In this document: piece by piece, positions 53,836-63,141 of the stretch
Layout of the letters: each line of letters starts with the position of its first letter
Numbering within the stretch: position 1 is the first letter of the stretch
Source of the DNA: Pseudonocardia oroxyli
GTDB taxonomy: Bacteria > Actinomycetota > Actinomycetes > Mycobacteriales > Pseudonocardiaceae
Length of the DNA: 64,000 nt
Assembly (NCBI RefSeq): GCF_900102195.1
Contig: NZ_FNBE01000007.1
Location: forward strand, 79,271-143,270
Direction: 5' to 3'
Notes under the pieces: model-generated
What the model saw: the letters and a program-made list of their open reading frames with translations, nothing else
What the model was told of the DNA's origin: nothing
Databases searched by the model: none
Position numbers and translations under genes: made by a program

Positions 53836-53853
53836 GTTAATGAACGTTAACGT
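53836..53853. promoter_or_regulatory. Candidate operator upstream of acyl-CoA dehydrogenase
   Basis: ACGTTAACGT (53844-53853) is a perfect 10-bp palindrome. The wider 53836-53851 region has GTTAA and TTAAC arms 6 nt apart. It lies 10-27 bp upstream of the dehydrogenase start in an otherwise GC-rich context, typical of TetR-family operators for fatty-acid genes. The cognate regulator is not identified; the TetR gene at 56377 is one candidate. Confidence 0.5.
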
Positions 53854-53900
53854 CGATCGCCACTCAGGTGCGTCACAGGGGGCTGCCCTACGGTGTCCGG

Positions 53901-54569
<669 letters not shown>

Positions 54570-54582
54570 GTCCCGGGGTCCG

Positions 54583-56331
54583 TCACCGCTGGAGGGGCGG
54601 GACGACCGGGAGCGGGCCCGTCGGGTTGACGTCCGCCGGGCTGGTCGCGTCGCCGAGGCGGATCGGGGTGGGGCGGGTGGGTCCCGCGTCCGCCGGGTGC
54701 GGTCTCGGGCGGCGGGTGGGGCGCGGCACCGGGCGGGTGGGCTGGTCGGGTCCGCCGCCGGTGGGCGTCGGCCGGGTGGGCTGCTCCTCCCCGGTCCACG
54801 CGCCGTAGCCGGGTTCCGGCGCCGGGCGCGGGACGGGCGGGCGGTCGTCGTACAGCACGGGCGACGGCTCCGGGTCCGGGTCGGGCACGCCGGCGTCGAC
54901 CAGCGGGAGCCGGATCCGGAACAGGGCGCCGCCGAGGGGCGAGTCGAGGACCTCGACGGTGCCGTCGTGCGCCGTGACGATCTCCGTGACGATCGCCAGG
55001 CCGAGCCCGGCGCCGCCGTCGGCGCGGGCCCGGGCGTCGTCGAGGCGGACGAACCGCTCGAACACCCGCCCGCGGTCCGCGGGGGGCACGCCCGCACCGT
55101 CGTCCGCCACGTCCACCACCGCGGACGCGCCGTCCGCGACGAGCGTGACGACCACCCGGGACCGGGCGTGCCTGCGCGCGTTGTCCACCAGGTTCCGCAC
55201 CGCCCGCACCAGCTGGGCGCGGTCGCCGGAGACCCGCACGGGATCGGCGCGGACCTCCGGATCCACCCCGCCGACGTCCGACGGGCGCCCGCGCTCGGCC
55301 TCGACGATCTCGTCGAGGTCGACGTCCTCGCGGTGGGGCTGCAGGCCGCGCTCGTCCGAGCGGGCGAGCAGCAGCAGCCCGTCGACCAGGCGGTCCAGGC
55401 GGGCGGCCTCGCCGCGCAGGGTGTGGACGGTGGAGCGGTCCGCCTCGTCGACCGTGCCGTCGAGCAGCTCGAGCCCCGACGCGATGGTCGTCAGCGGGCT
55501 GCGCAGCTCGTGGCTGGCGTCCGCGACGAAGCGGCGCTGGATGACCTGGCTGCCCTCCAGCCTGCCGAGCATCTGGTTCATCGTCTCGGCGAGCATGCCC
55601 ACCTCGTCCCGCGCGGCGGGCACCGGGACGCGTTGGCCCAGGTCGCGGTCGGTCAGCCCGGCCACCCGGGCGCGGATCGCCTCGACCGGACGCAGCGCGC
55701 GGCCCGCGAACACGTAGGTGAACCCGCCGACCAGCACCACCAGCACCGGGATGCCGACCAGCACCATCGCCATCACCGTGTCGACCGCCCGGTGCAGGAA
55801 GTCCACCGGCTGCGCGGCGAGCACCGTGAAGTGCTGGCCGGTCGGCGGGAACTCGAAGCCCTTCGCGAGCACGAGGACCTCGACGTCCTTGCCCTCGTTC
55901 AGCGTGACCCAGGTGTCGACCGTGTCCGTCTCGCCCGGCTGCAGGAGCAGGTCGGACATCAGCGGGTACTCGGGCAGCGGGTCCGAGGAGCCGATGTTCT
56001 GGACGTCCGGCTCGTGGTTCGGGTCGGCGTTGTAGTCGGTGACGACCTCGACGTAGTCCGAGCGCTTGCCGGTGGCCAGGATGGCGTTGCGCTTGATGTC
56101 GTCCGAGCCCGCGAAGTTCGCCGCCACCCGCTCGCCGAGCTGGGTGGCCTGCTGGTCCGCCGCCGCCATGATCTGCATGCGGAGGAGCGCGTTCAGCCCG
56201 AGGACGAGCGCGGCACCGGCCACCACCAGCACCACGGCGACGGTGACGGCCGCGGCGAGCGCGGTCGTCGTCCGCACACCCAGACGCGCGCGCAGCCGGT
56301 CCCGCACGCCTGATCCCGGTGCGCGAGCCAT
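54583..56331 (-). CDS. Sensor histidine kinase
   Basis: From ATG 56331 the protein has 582 residues. It has membrane helices at about 23-47 and 186-208 enclosing an extracytoplasmic sensor domain, a HAMP domain (about 208-262, with RALRPVEAIRARV), and the H-box with H274 in DASHELRSPL. The N-box is NLVDNARRHA and the G-boxes DDGAGVPP and GAGLGLAIV. The C-terminal 100 residues form a Pro/Thr/Arg-rich disordered tail with PTRP repeats, unusual for this family. It probably pairs with the convergent OmpR-type regulator. Confidence 0.93.
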   Translation of the reverse strand: MARAPGSGVRDRLRARLGVRTTTALAAAVTVAVVLVVAGAALVLGLNALLRMQIMAAADQQATQLGERVAANFAGSDDIKRNAILATGKRSDYVEVVTDYNADPNHEPDVQNIGSSDPLPEYPLMSDLLLQPGETDTVDTWVTLNEGKDVEVLVLAKGFEFPPTGQHFTVLAAQPVDFLHRAVDTVMAMVLVGIPVLVVLVGGFTYVFAGRALRPVEAIRARVAGLTDRDLGQRVPVPAARDEVGMLAETMNQMLGRLEGSQVIQRRFVADASHELRSPLTTIASGLELLDGTVDEADRSTVHTLRGEAARLDRLVDGLLLLARSDERGLQPHREDVDLDEIVEAERGRPSDVGGVDPEVRADPVRVSGDRAQLVRAVRNLVDNARRHARSRVVVTLVADGASAVVDVADDGAGVPPADRGRVFERFVRLDDARARADGGAGLGLAIVTEIVTAHDGTVEVLDSPLGGALFRIRLPLVDAGVPDPDPEPSPVLYDDRPPVPRPAPEPGYGAWTGEEQPTRPTPTGGGPDQPTRPVPRPTRRPRPHPADAGPTRPTPIRLGDATSPADVNPTGPLPVVPPLQR

Positions 56332-56376
56332 GCCGACCAGGGTAAACGCCGACCGCTGTGTATAGGCTGAACGGCC

Positions 56377-56946
56377 ATGGCCGCGCCCCGCAGTGATCAT
56401 CCCGCGGTCTCCCGCCGGGACCAGATCCTCCGCACGGCCGCGGTCCTGTTCGCCCGGCACGGCTACCACGGGGTCAGCATCGCGGAGCTCGGCGCGGCCG
56501 TCGGGATCAGCGGCCCGGGGCTCTACCGGCACTTCCCGGGCAAGGAGGCGCTGCTCGCGGAGCTGCTCGTGGACATCAGCGAGCGGCTGCTCGCCGGGGC
56601 CCGGGCGCTCACCGACGGCTCACCCCGCGAGGTGGTGGCCGCCCTCGTCGACTTCCAGCTGGCCTTCGCGTTGCGCGAGCCCGAGCTGATCGTGGTGCAG
56701 GACCGCGACCTGGACAACCTGTCCGAGGACGACCGGCGCCGGGTCCGCCGGGTCCAGCGCACCTACGTGGAGATCTGGGTCGACGCGCTGCGCGGGCTGC
56801 ATCCCACGTGGGGCGCCGAGGAGGCCCGGGTCGCCGCGCACGGGGCGTTCGGGCTGCTCAACTCCACCCCGCACTCACGCCCGGCTCCCCACGACGTCGC
56901 GGACGTCCTGCGTCGCATGGCGCTCGCCGCGCTCCTGCCCGGCTGA
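56377..56946 (+). CDS. TetR family transcriptional regulator
   Basis: The 189-residue protein starts at ATG 56377. The helix-turn-helix is [20 protein letters not shown] (about 34-53) in the canonical TetR N-terminal domain ([17 protein letters not shown]). The C-terminal ligand domain has [26 protein letters not shown] -10-like element ends 10 nt before the ATG and no ribosome site is seen, so the mRNA may be leaderless. Its last 72 bp overlap the convergent metal-ATPase gene. Confidence 0.9.
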   Translation: MAAPRSDHPAVSRRDQILRTAAVLFARHGYHGVSIAELGAAVGISGPGLYRHFPGKEALLAELLVDISERLLAGARALTDGSPREVVAALVDFQLAFALREPELIVVQDRDLDNLSEDDRRRVRRVQRTYVEIWVDALRGLHPTWGAEEARVAAHGAFGLLNSTPHSRPAPHDVADVLRRMALAALLPG

Positions 56947-58860
56947 CCATCCCGGCCGGACGAGGATCCGGAGGCCGTTGAGACACACCAGCACGGTCGA
57001 GAGCTCGTGCCCCGCGACGCCGAGCGCCAGCGGCAGGGTCCCCACCAGGTCCCAGGTGACCAGCGCGACGATCACCGCCGCGGCGAACGCCAGGTTCGCC
57101 CGGGCGATCCGGCGGGCCCGCCGGGCCAGGACGACGAGCGGCGCGAGCGCACCGAGCGGGTCCCGGACCAGCACCCCGTCCGCCGCCTCGACGCTGAGCG
57201 TGGCCGCCCCGTCGCCCACGGCCAGCCCGACGTGGGCGCCCGCCAGCAACGGCGCGTCGTTCAGCCCGTCCCCGACGGCGAGGGCCCGCGGGGGCAGGTG
57301 CGCGCTCTTCTCCGCGGGGGTCAGCCCGGCACGCACGGCGGTGATCCCGGTCCGCGCCGCGACCGCCCGCGCCGGCCCCTCGGCGTCGCCCGTGAGCAGG
57401 GTGGGGGCGCCGACGGTGGTGCGCAGCGCCGCGATCGCCTCCCGCGCCCCGGCCCGGGGCTCGTCGGCGAGCACGAGCACCCCGACCGGCTCCTGGTCCG
57501 CCCACACCACGACCGCGGTGTGCCCGTCCCGCTCGGCCCGCTCGACCGCACGTTTCGTGCTCTCGCTGCTGCGCGATCGCGAGTCCTGTGCGCTCAGCGC
57601 GGTGCCCGCAACAGCGGGAGCACGACACGTGCCGTCCTGGTCGCCGCTCCTCGGACGACCGACCGTGACCTGCACCCGCGACCCCTCGTACGAGACGAGC
57701 GCGGTCACCCCCTCGCCGGGCAGGGCCACCGTGTCGCGCGCGGTCGGGAGGCGCAGCGCCCGGCGTTCGGCCTCCCCCACGACCGCGCGGGCGAGCACGT
57801 GTTCCGACCCCTGTTCCGCCGCGGCGGCGAGGGCGAGGACCTCCGACTCGGACCAGCCGTCTCCCGGGACGACCGAGCGCACCTGCGGGCGGCCCGAGGT
57901 GACCGTGCCGGTCTTGTCGAGCACCACCGCGTCGACCTCGGCGAGCGCCTCGACGACCCCCGCCTCCTTGAGCAGCACGCCGCGCCGACCCGCGACGGCG
58001 ATCGCGGCGAGCAGCGGCGGCATGGTCGCGAGCACGATCGCGCACGGCGACGCCACGATCATGAAGGTCATCGCCCGGAGCAGCGCCGCCCGCAGGTCCT
58101 CGCCGAGCAGCAGCGGCACCACGAACACGGCGATCGCGGCCGCGACCACGACGACCGAGTACCGCTGCTCCACCCGCTCGACCCACAGCTGGCGATTCGA
58201 CTTGGTCTCGGCCGCCCGCTCGACCTGCGCGGCGATGCCGGCCACGACCGTCTCGCCCGGGTCGGTGCGCACCCGCACGGTCAGCGCCCCGGTGCCGTTG
58301 ACCGTGCCCGCGAACACCGGGTCCCCCAGCTCGCGGCGGACCGGCAGCGGCTCGCCCGTGAGGCTCGACGCGTCCACCTCGCTCGTCCCGGACAGCACGA
58401 CGCCGTCCGCGGGGACCTTCTCCCCCGGCCGCACCAGGACCTCGTCCCCGATCCGGAGGTCGGCGGCCCGCACCCGGGTCTCGACGGTGCCGTCGATCCG
58501 GTGGGCGGTCTCGGGGGCGAGGTCGAGCAGACCGGTGATGCTCGCCCGGGTGCGCGCGGTCATGACCGCCTCCAGCGCGCCGGAGCTCGCGAAGATCACG
58601 ATGAGCAGCGCGCCGTCCAGCCACTGGCCGATCGCCGCGGCCCCGAGCGCGGCGACGATCATGAGGATGTCGACGTCGAGGGTCCGCTCCCGCAGCGCCT
58701 GCAGCCCCGACCACGCCGGCTCCCAGCCGCCCGCGACGTAGCAGGCGGCGTAGAGCAGGGCGACCAGCGGCCACGGCGCGCCCAGCAGGTCGGCGGGGAC
58801 GGCCGCGGCGAACGCGACGAGCGCGAGCACCGCGTGCCGCACCTCGGGGATCGAGAACAT
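56875..58860 (-). CDS. P1B-type heavy-metal ATPase (SPC class)
   Basis: This membrane pump exports a transition metal. From ATG 58860 it has 661 residues; upstream ATGs at 58872, 58890 and 58914 are possible. The SPC metal-site motif (271-273 in VASPCAIVL), the phosphorylation site DKTGTVT with D315, the actuator SLTGEPLPV and the hinge [10 protein letters not shown] are present. A C-terminal [11 protein letters not shown] resembles the HEGGT motif of the P1B-4 group (Co, Fe, Ni exporters such as CtpD/CoaT). There is no N-terminal metal-binding domain. The nucleotide domain has an unusual insertion around 57556-57624. It is divergent from an ArsR regulator. Confidence 0.9.
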   Translation of the reverse strand: MFSIPEVRHAVLALVAFAAAVPADLLGAPWPLVALLYAACYVAGGWEPAWSGLQALRERTLDVDILMIVAALGAAAIGQWLDGALLIVIFASSGALEAVMTARTRASITGLLDLAPETAHRIDGTVETRVRAADLRIGDEVLVRPGEKVPADGVVLSGTSEVDASSLTGEPLPVRRELGDPVFAGTVNGTGALTVRVRTDPGETVVAGIAAQVERAAETKSNRQLWVERVEQRYSVVVVAAAIAVFVVPLLLGEDLRAALLRAMTFMIVASPCAIVLATMPPLLAAIAVAGRRGVLLKEAGVVEALAEVDAVVLDKTGTVTSGRPQVRSVVPGDGWSESEVLALAAAAEQGSEHVLARAVVGEAERRALRLPTARDTVALPGEGVTALVSYEGSRVQVTVGRPRSGDQDGTCRAPAVAGTALSAQDSRSRSSESTKRAVERAERDGHTAVVVWADQEPVGVLVLADEPRAGAREAIAALRTTVGAPTLLTGDAEGPARAVAARTGITAVRAGLTPAEKSAHLPPRALAVGDGLNDAPLLAGAHVGLAVGDGAATLSVEAADGVLVRDPLGALAPLVVLARRARRIARANLAFAAAVIVALVTWDLVGTLPLALGVAGHELSTVLVCLNGLRILVRPGWSAGQERGERHATQDVRDVVGSRA

Positions 58861-58883
58861 GCGTGCCAACATACCTTCGCATT

Positions 58884-58905
58884 CACGCATACAGGAACCT
58901 GCGTG
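58884..58905. promoter_or_regulatory. Candidate ArsR/SmtB operator
   Basis: CACGCA-N10-TGCGTG is an inverted repeat between the divergent metal ATPase and ArsR genes. Additional GCGTG and CGCAT half-sites lie just to the left (58861-58890). Spacing and position fit an ArsR-family dimer site that shuts both genes off without metal. Confidence 0.55.
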
Positions 58906-58951
58906 TAGAGACACCTGTGAGACCGCTCAGATGTTCGGTAGACTCCGCACC

Positions 58952-59272
58952 GTGCACGAGGGCATCCCGGACTTCGCGATGCCGCCCGAGCAGGACGTAC
59001 GCCGGGCGGCCGACTCCATGCGTCTGCTCGCCGACCCCACCCGGATCAAGATCCTGTGGGCGCTGCTGCAGGGTGAGACGTCCGTGGCCTGCCTCGCCGA
59101 CCTCGTCGGCGCGGCACCCACCGCGGTGAGCCAGCACCTGGCCAAGCTCCGGCTCGCCGGGCTGGTCGAGGGGCGCCGCGAGGGCACCTACGTCTACTAC
59201 ACCGCGGAGAGCGCGCACGTGCGCGCGCTGCTGAGCGAGGCGCTGGGCCAGGCGGCGAACCGCACCCGCTGA
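58952..59272 (+). CDS. ArsR/SmtB family metal-sensing repressor
   Basis: The winged-helix protein has RLLADPTRIKILWALLQG (about 24-41), the recognition region APTAVSQHLAKLRLAGLV and the wing RREGTYVYYTAE. GTG 58952 gives 106 residues. A TAGACT -10 element ends 7 nt before it and there is no ribosome site, so a leaderless mRNA starting at this GTG is plausible; ATG 58931 is the alternative. It has one cysteine (VACLADL) and C-terminal His, so the metal site is probably His/Asp-based as in NmtR/KmtR-type sensors. It is divergent from its likely target, the P1B ATPase. Confidence 0.9.
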   Translation: MHEGIPDFAMPPEQDVRRAADSMRLLADPTRIKILWALLQGETSVACLADLVGAAPTAVSQHLAKLRLAGLVEGRREGTYVYYTAESAHVRALLSEALGQAANRTR

Positions 59273-59276
59273 GCGG

Positions 59277-60620
59277 TCAGGTGCCGCAGAAGGTCACGAA
59301 GGGCGTGCCGTCCCCCGGGACGGCATAGCGCTCGAAGCCGGGGCGGACCTCGAAGGGCCGAGTCAGGACCTCGAGCAGCCACTGGAGGGGTTCGAGGTCG
59401 CCCGCCACCGCGGCGGTCAGCGCCTCGTCCACGAGGTGGTTGCGGGGGACGTAGACCGGGTTGGCCCGGTCCATCGCCGCCGGGTCGGGGTGCTCGGCCC
59501 GCCACCGCGCGAGCCACGGGCCCTCGACGGGGGCGGGGCCGCCACGCAGGTGCTCCGCCAGCCCGCGCATCGTCGCGGTCAGGTCGAGGCGCTGCTCCGT
59601 GAGCACGGCGAACAGGTCGTCGAGCAGGGCACCGGGGGCCTCGGCCAGGCCGAGCTTGGCCTGCCAGCCCGCCCGCAGTGCGGTGTCGTAGGCGGCGGTG
59701 AAGCCGCGCACGACCTCCGTGGCCCGCTCGACGGCCGCGTCCTGGCTCTCGTCGATCAGCGGGAGCAGCGCTTCGCCCAGCCGGGCCAGGTTCCACTGCA
59801 GCACGGCGGGCTGGTTGCCGAAGGCGTAGCGGCCGCCGCGGTCGATGGAGCTGAACACGGTCGCCGGGTCGTAGACGTCCAGGAAGGCGCAGGGGCCGTA
59901 GTCGATCGTCTCGCCCGAGATCGTGGTGTTGTCGGTGTTCATCACGCCGTGGACGAACCCGACCTGCATCCAGCGCGCGACGAGCGCGGCCTGCGCCTCG
60001 ACCACGCGCCGGTAGAAGTCCAGGTAGTCGGTCGACCCGGGGTGGTGGCGGGCGATCGCGTGGTCGGCGAGCCTGCGCAGCAGCGCGACGTCCCCGGTCG
60101 CCGCCGCGTACTGGAACGTGCCGACCCGCAGATGGCTCGCGGCGACCCGGGCGAGCACCGCGCCCGGCTCGGGGCCGCGCTCGCGGAGCACCGGCTCCCC
60201 CGTCGCGAGGACGGCCAGCGACCGGGTCGTCGGGATGCCGAGGGCGTGCATGGCCTCGCTGACCACGTACTCGCGCAGCATCGGCCCCAGCGGCGCCTTG
60301 CCGTCCCCGCCGCGGGCGAACGGGGTCCGCCCGGATCCCTTGAGGTGCAGGTCACGACCGTCCGGCAGCTCGCCGAGCAGCAGGGCGCGGCCGTCACCGA
60401 GGCGCGGGCTGTAGTTGCCGAACTGGTGCCCGGCGTAGGCCATCGCGACGCCCTCGCCCAGCAGGTTCTCCGGGGTGACGGCGGCGGGGTCGATCCCGAG
60501 CCCGGTGTTGACCAGCACCAGCTGCGCGTCCGGCGCGGGATCGGCCGTCCACGGCACCCCCAGCTCGGGCAGCGCGCGGGCGTAGCCGTTCTCCAGGGCG
60601 ATGCCGACCGCGGTGCTCAT
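59277..60620 (-). CDS. selO: Protein adenylyltransferase SelO (YdiU/UPF0061)
   Basis: SelO is a pseudokinase-fold enzyme that AMPylates proteins in redox stress. From ATG 60620 it has 447 residues. Diagnostic segments are [56 protein letters not shown] and [18 protein letters not shown]. The protein ends VTFCGT; a cysteine sits where many homologues have Cys or selenocysteine. It is convergent with the ArsR gene with a 4-bp gap. Confidence 0.94.
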   Translation of the reverse strand: MSTAVGIALENGYARALPELGVPWTADPAPDAQLVLVNTGLGIDPAAVTPENLLGEGVAMAYAGHQFGNYSPRLGDGRALLLGELPDGRDLHLKGSGRTPFARGGDGKAPLGPMLREYVVSEAMHALGIPTTRSLAVLATGEPVLRERGPEPGAVLARVAASHLRVGTFQYAAATGDVALLRRLADHAIARHHPGSTDYLDFYRRVVEAQAALVARWMQVGFVHGVMNTDNTTISGETIDYGPCAFLDVYDPATVFSSIDRGGRYAFGNQPAVLQWNLARLGEALLPLIDESQDAAVERATEVVRGFTAAYDTALRAGWQAKLGLAEAPGALLDDLFAVLTEQRLDLTATMRGLAEHLRGGPAPVEGPWLARWRAEHPDPAAMDRANPVYVPRNHLVDEALTAAVAGDLEPLQWLLEVLTRPFEVRPGFERYAVPGDGTPFVTFCGT

Positions 60621-60642
60621 GACCCCGAGGGTACGTGTCGGA

Positions 60643-62271
60643 TCAGCCCCGGGCAGCGGCTCGGGCGGCGGCGGGATCGGGGGCGGCGCAGGCGGCCGCG
60701 GCACAGTCCCGACACTGCTCGAGGGTGACCCCGGCCAGGGCCGCGCCGACCGCCGCGAGCGACCCCGAGCCCATCGACAGGCTCGCCACACCCAGGCCGA
60801 CCAGCACCGTGGCCAGCAGCGGGTCGGCCGCGGCCTCCCCGCACACGCCCACCGGGACCCCGGTCTCCGCCGACGCCTCACCCAGCAGCCGCACCAGCCG
60901 CAGCAGGGCGGGCTGCCAGGGGTCGTTGAGCGCGGCGACCGGCCCGGACTGGCGGTCGGCCGCGAACAGGTACTGGGCCAGGTCGTTCGTGCCGACGGAC
61001 ACGAAGTCCACCTCGGCCATGATCTCCCGGGCGGTGAGCACCGCGGCCGGGATCTCGATCATCACGCCCGCGGAGGTGATCCCGTGCGCGCGGCAGCGCT
61101 GCACGAAGAACCGGGCCTCCTCGGCCGTCGCGACCATGGGCGCCATGACCTTCAGCTCCGCGCCGGTCTCCTTGGCGGCCGCGGCGAGCCCGGCGAGCTG
61201 GCGCTCCAGGACGTCCGCGCCGTTGCCCGGGACGCGCGCGATCCGCAGGCCGCGGACGCCGAGCGCGGGGTTCGGCTCGCCCTCGAGGGTGAGGAACGGC
61301 AGGGGCTTGTCCGCGCCCGCGTCGAGGGTCCGGGCGGTCACCGGCCTGCCGGCGAAGGCGCTCAGCACGCCGTCGTAGACCTCGCGCTGGCGCTGTTCGG
61401 AGGGTTCCTCGGCGGCGGAGAGGAAGGCCAGCTCGGTGCGGAACAGCCCGACGCCCTCGGCCGCCCGGTCCGCCGCCTGGGCCGCCCCGGCCGCATCCCC
61501 GACGTTGGCCAGCAGGGGGACCCGGTGCCCGTCGGCGGTGCGGCCCGTCCCGTCCCACGTCGCCTGCTGGGCGGCGGCGCCCTCGACCCGGGCCTCAGCG
61601 GCCGAGGCCACCTCCTCGACGGTCCCGGCCGACCCGTCGACGATCACGTAGTCGCCCAGCGACCGTGCCCCCGCGCAGCCCACCACCGCGGGGATCCCCA
61701 GCGAACGCGCCAGGATCGCGGTGTGGCTGGTCGGCCCACCCTGCTCGGTCACCAGGGCGAGGGCGATGCCCGGCTGGAGCCCGGCCGTGTCCGCGGGCGC
61801 GAGGTCGGCGGCCACCAGCACGCACGGCTCGGACAGGTCCGCGACGCCCGGCGCGGGCAGGCCCAGCAGTTCGGCGACGATGCGGTCCCGCACGTCCCGC
61901 ACGTCCGTCGCACGCTCGCCCATGTACCCGCCCATCCCGGCGAGCATGTCCGCGAACCGCGACCCGGCCTCCCACACCGCGCGTGGGGCGGGGAGGCCCT
62001 GGGCGACCAGGCCGCGGGCGTTGTCCAGCAGGGCCGGGTCGCCGACCATCGTGATGGTCGCCTCCAGGACCTCCCGCGCGTCCCCGGACGCCGCGTCGGC
62101 CCGGGCCTGCAGTCGCGCGGCGACGAGCGACATGGCGGGTCCGATTCGGTCCGCTTCGGTGTCCGGATCGGTGGGAACGGGCCCGAGCGGCGGCTCACCC
62201 GGGGCGTCGGCCACCCGAACGACGCGGCCCCCGGCCCGGCCGGGGCTGGCGGGAATGCCCTGTAGCTGCAT
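60643..62271 (-). CDS. ptsI: PTS enzyme I (phosphoenolpyruvate-protein phosphotransferase)
   Basis: Enzyme I passes phosphate from PEP to HPr to start PTS sugar uptake. The 542-residue protein has the phospho-acceptor histidine H183 in [12 protein letters not shown], the PEP-binding [10 protein letters not shown] and [14 protein letters not shown], and the catalytic cysteine in [14 protein letters not shown] 62271 has AGGAG just upstream. It is divergent from a DeoR-type regulator and 1-phosphofructokinase gene, so this is a fructose PTS locus; EII and HPr genes must lie beyond the window. The last 20 residues include a CxxC-like Cys/Ala-rich tail ([11 protein letters not shown]), which is unusual. 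Confidence 0.95.
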   Translation of the reverse strand: MQLQGIPASPGRAGGRVVRVADAPGEPPLGPVPTDPDTEADRIGPAMSLVAARLQARADAASGDAREVLEATITMVGDPALLDNARGLVAQGLPAPRAVWEAGSRFADMLAGMGGYMGERATDVRDVRDRIVAELLGLPAPGVADLSEPCVLVAADLAPADTAGLQPGIALALVTEQGGPTSHTAILARSLGIPAVVGCAGARSLGDYVIVDGSAGTVEEVASAAEARVEGAAAQQATWDGTGRTADGHRVPLLANVGDAAGAAQAADRAAEGVGLFRTELAFLSAAEEPSEQRQREVYDGVLSAFAGRPVTARTLDAGADKPLPFLTLEGEPNPALGVRGLRIARVPGNGADVLERQLAGLAAAAKETGAELKVMAPMVATAEEARFFVQRCRAHGITSAGVMIEIPAAVLTAREIMAEVDFVSVGTNDLAQYLFAADRQSGPVAALNDPWQPALLRLVRLLGEASAETGVPVGVCGEAAADPLLATVLVGLGVASLSMGSGSLAAVGAALAGVTLEQCRDCAAAACAAPDPAAARAAARG

Positions 62272-62379
62272 GAGATCTCCTCGGATGACTTCGCCGTGAC
62301 CCGTTGACGAACACCAGTAGAACCCACATACTCGGACTCAAGCAAGCGCAATCGGGCAACAATCCGGGAGCATACGAAG
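62272..62379. promoter_or_regulatory. Divergent promoter region, ptsI/fruR
   Basis: The 108-bp gap is more A/T-rich than its surroundings. It contains two CAATC-type direct repeats (in GCAATCGGGCAACAATCC) near the fruR start and a minus-strand TTGAGT-N16-TACTGG that could drive ptsI. It is the expected site for the adjacent DeoR-type repressor. Confidence 0.45.
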
Positions 62380-63141
62380 ATGTACGCAGCGGAGCGGCAG
62401 CACTGGCTCCTGACCCGTACCCGTGAGGACGGGCGGGTCGACGTGGCGTCGGTGGCCCAGGAGCTGGACGTCACACCGGAGACGATCCGGCGCGATCTCG
62501 GCACCCTGGAGCGACAGGGCCTCGTCCGCCGGGTCCACGGCGGCGCGATCCCCGCCGACCGGCTGGACTTCGAGCCCGCCCTGGGCCAGCGGGACACCCT
62601 GGCCAGCCAGGAGAAGGAGCGCATCGCGAAGGCGGCGCTCGCCGAGCTGGAGGGCTGCCTCACCGTGCTGCTCGACGCGGGCACCACCACCGCCCGGCTC
62701 GCCCAGACGCTGCCGACGGACCGCGAGATCACCGTGGTCACCAACTCACTGTCCATCGCGTCGATCCTCGCGACCCGGCCGAACGTCATCGTCCGGCTGC
62801 TCGGCGGGCGCGTGCGCGGCACCACGATGGCGACCGTCGACGACTGGATGACCGACACCCTGGCCACCCTCACCGTGGACGTCGCGTTCGTCGGGACCAA
62901 CGGGTTCTCCCCGGAGCGCGGGCTGACCACGCCGGACCCGGCCGAGGCCGCCGCCAAGCGGGCGATGATCGCCGCCGCCCGCCGGACCGTGGTGCTGGCC
63001 GACGCCGCGAAGTACGGCACCGACCAGTTCACCCGGTTCGCCCGCCTCGACCAGGTGGACGCGCTGGTCACCGACACCGACCTGGACGACGACGCCGCCG
63101 CGGCCATCGAGGCCGCCGGACCGAGAGTGGTACGCGCATGA
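62380..63141 (+). CDS. fruR: DeoR family regulator of fructose metabolism
   Basis: The 253-residue protein starts at ATG 62380. The N-terminal HTH has VASVAQELDVTPETIRRDLG (about 17-36) with RRVHGGAI. The C-terminal DeoR sensor domain (about 75-235) contains LLDAGTTTARLAQ, VTNSLSIASIL and VLADAAKYG, which bind phosphorylated sugars. Its stop overlaps the fruK start (ATGA), and it is divergent from ptsI, so it probably represses the fructose PTS genes until fructose 1-phosphate is present. Confidence 0.9.
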   Translation: MYAAERQHWLLTRTREDGRVDVASVAQELDVTPETIRRDLGTLERQGLVRRVHGGAIPADRLDFEPALGQRDTLASQEKERIAKAALAELEGCLTVLLDAGTTTARLAQTLPTDREITVVTNSLSIASILATRPNVIVRLLGGRVRGTTMATVDDWMTDTLATLTVDVAFVGTNGFSPERGLTTPDPAEAAAKRAMIAAARRTVVLADAAKYGTDQFTRFARLDQVDALVTDTDLDDDAAAAIEAAGPRVVRA

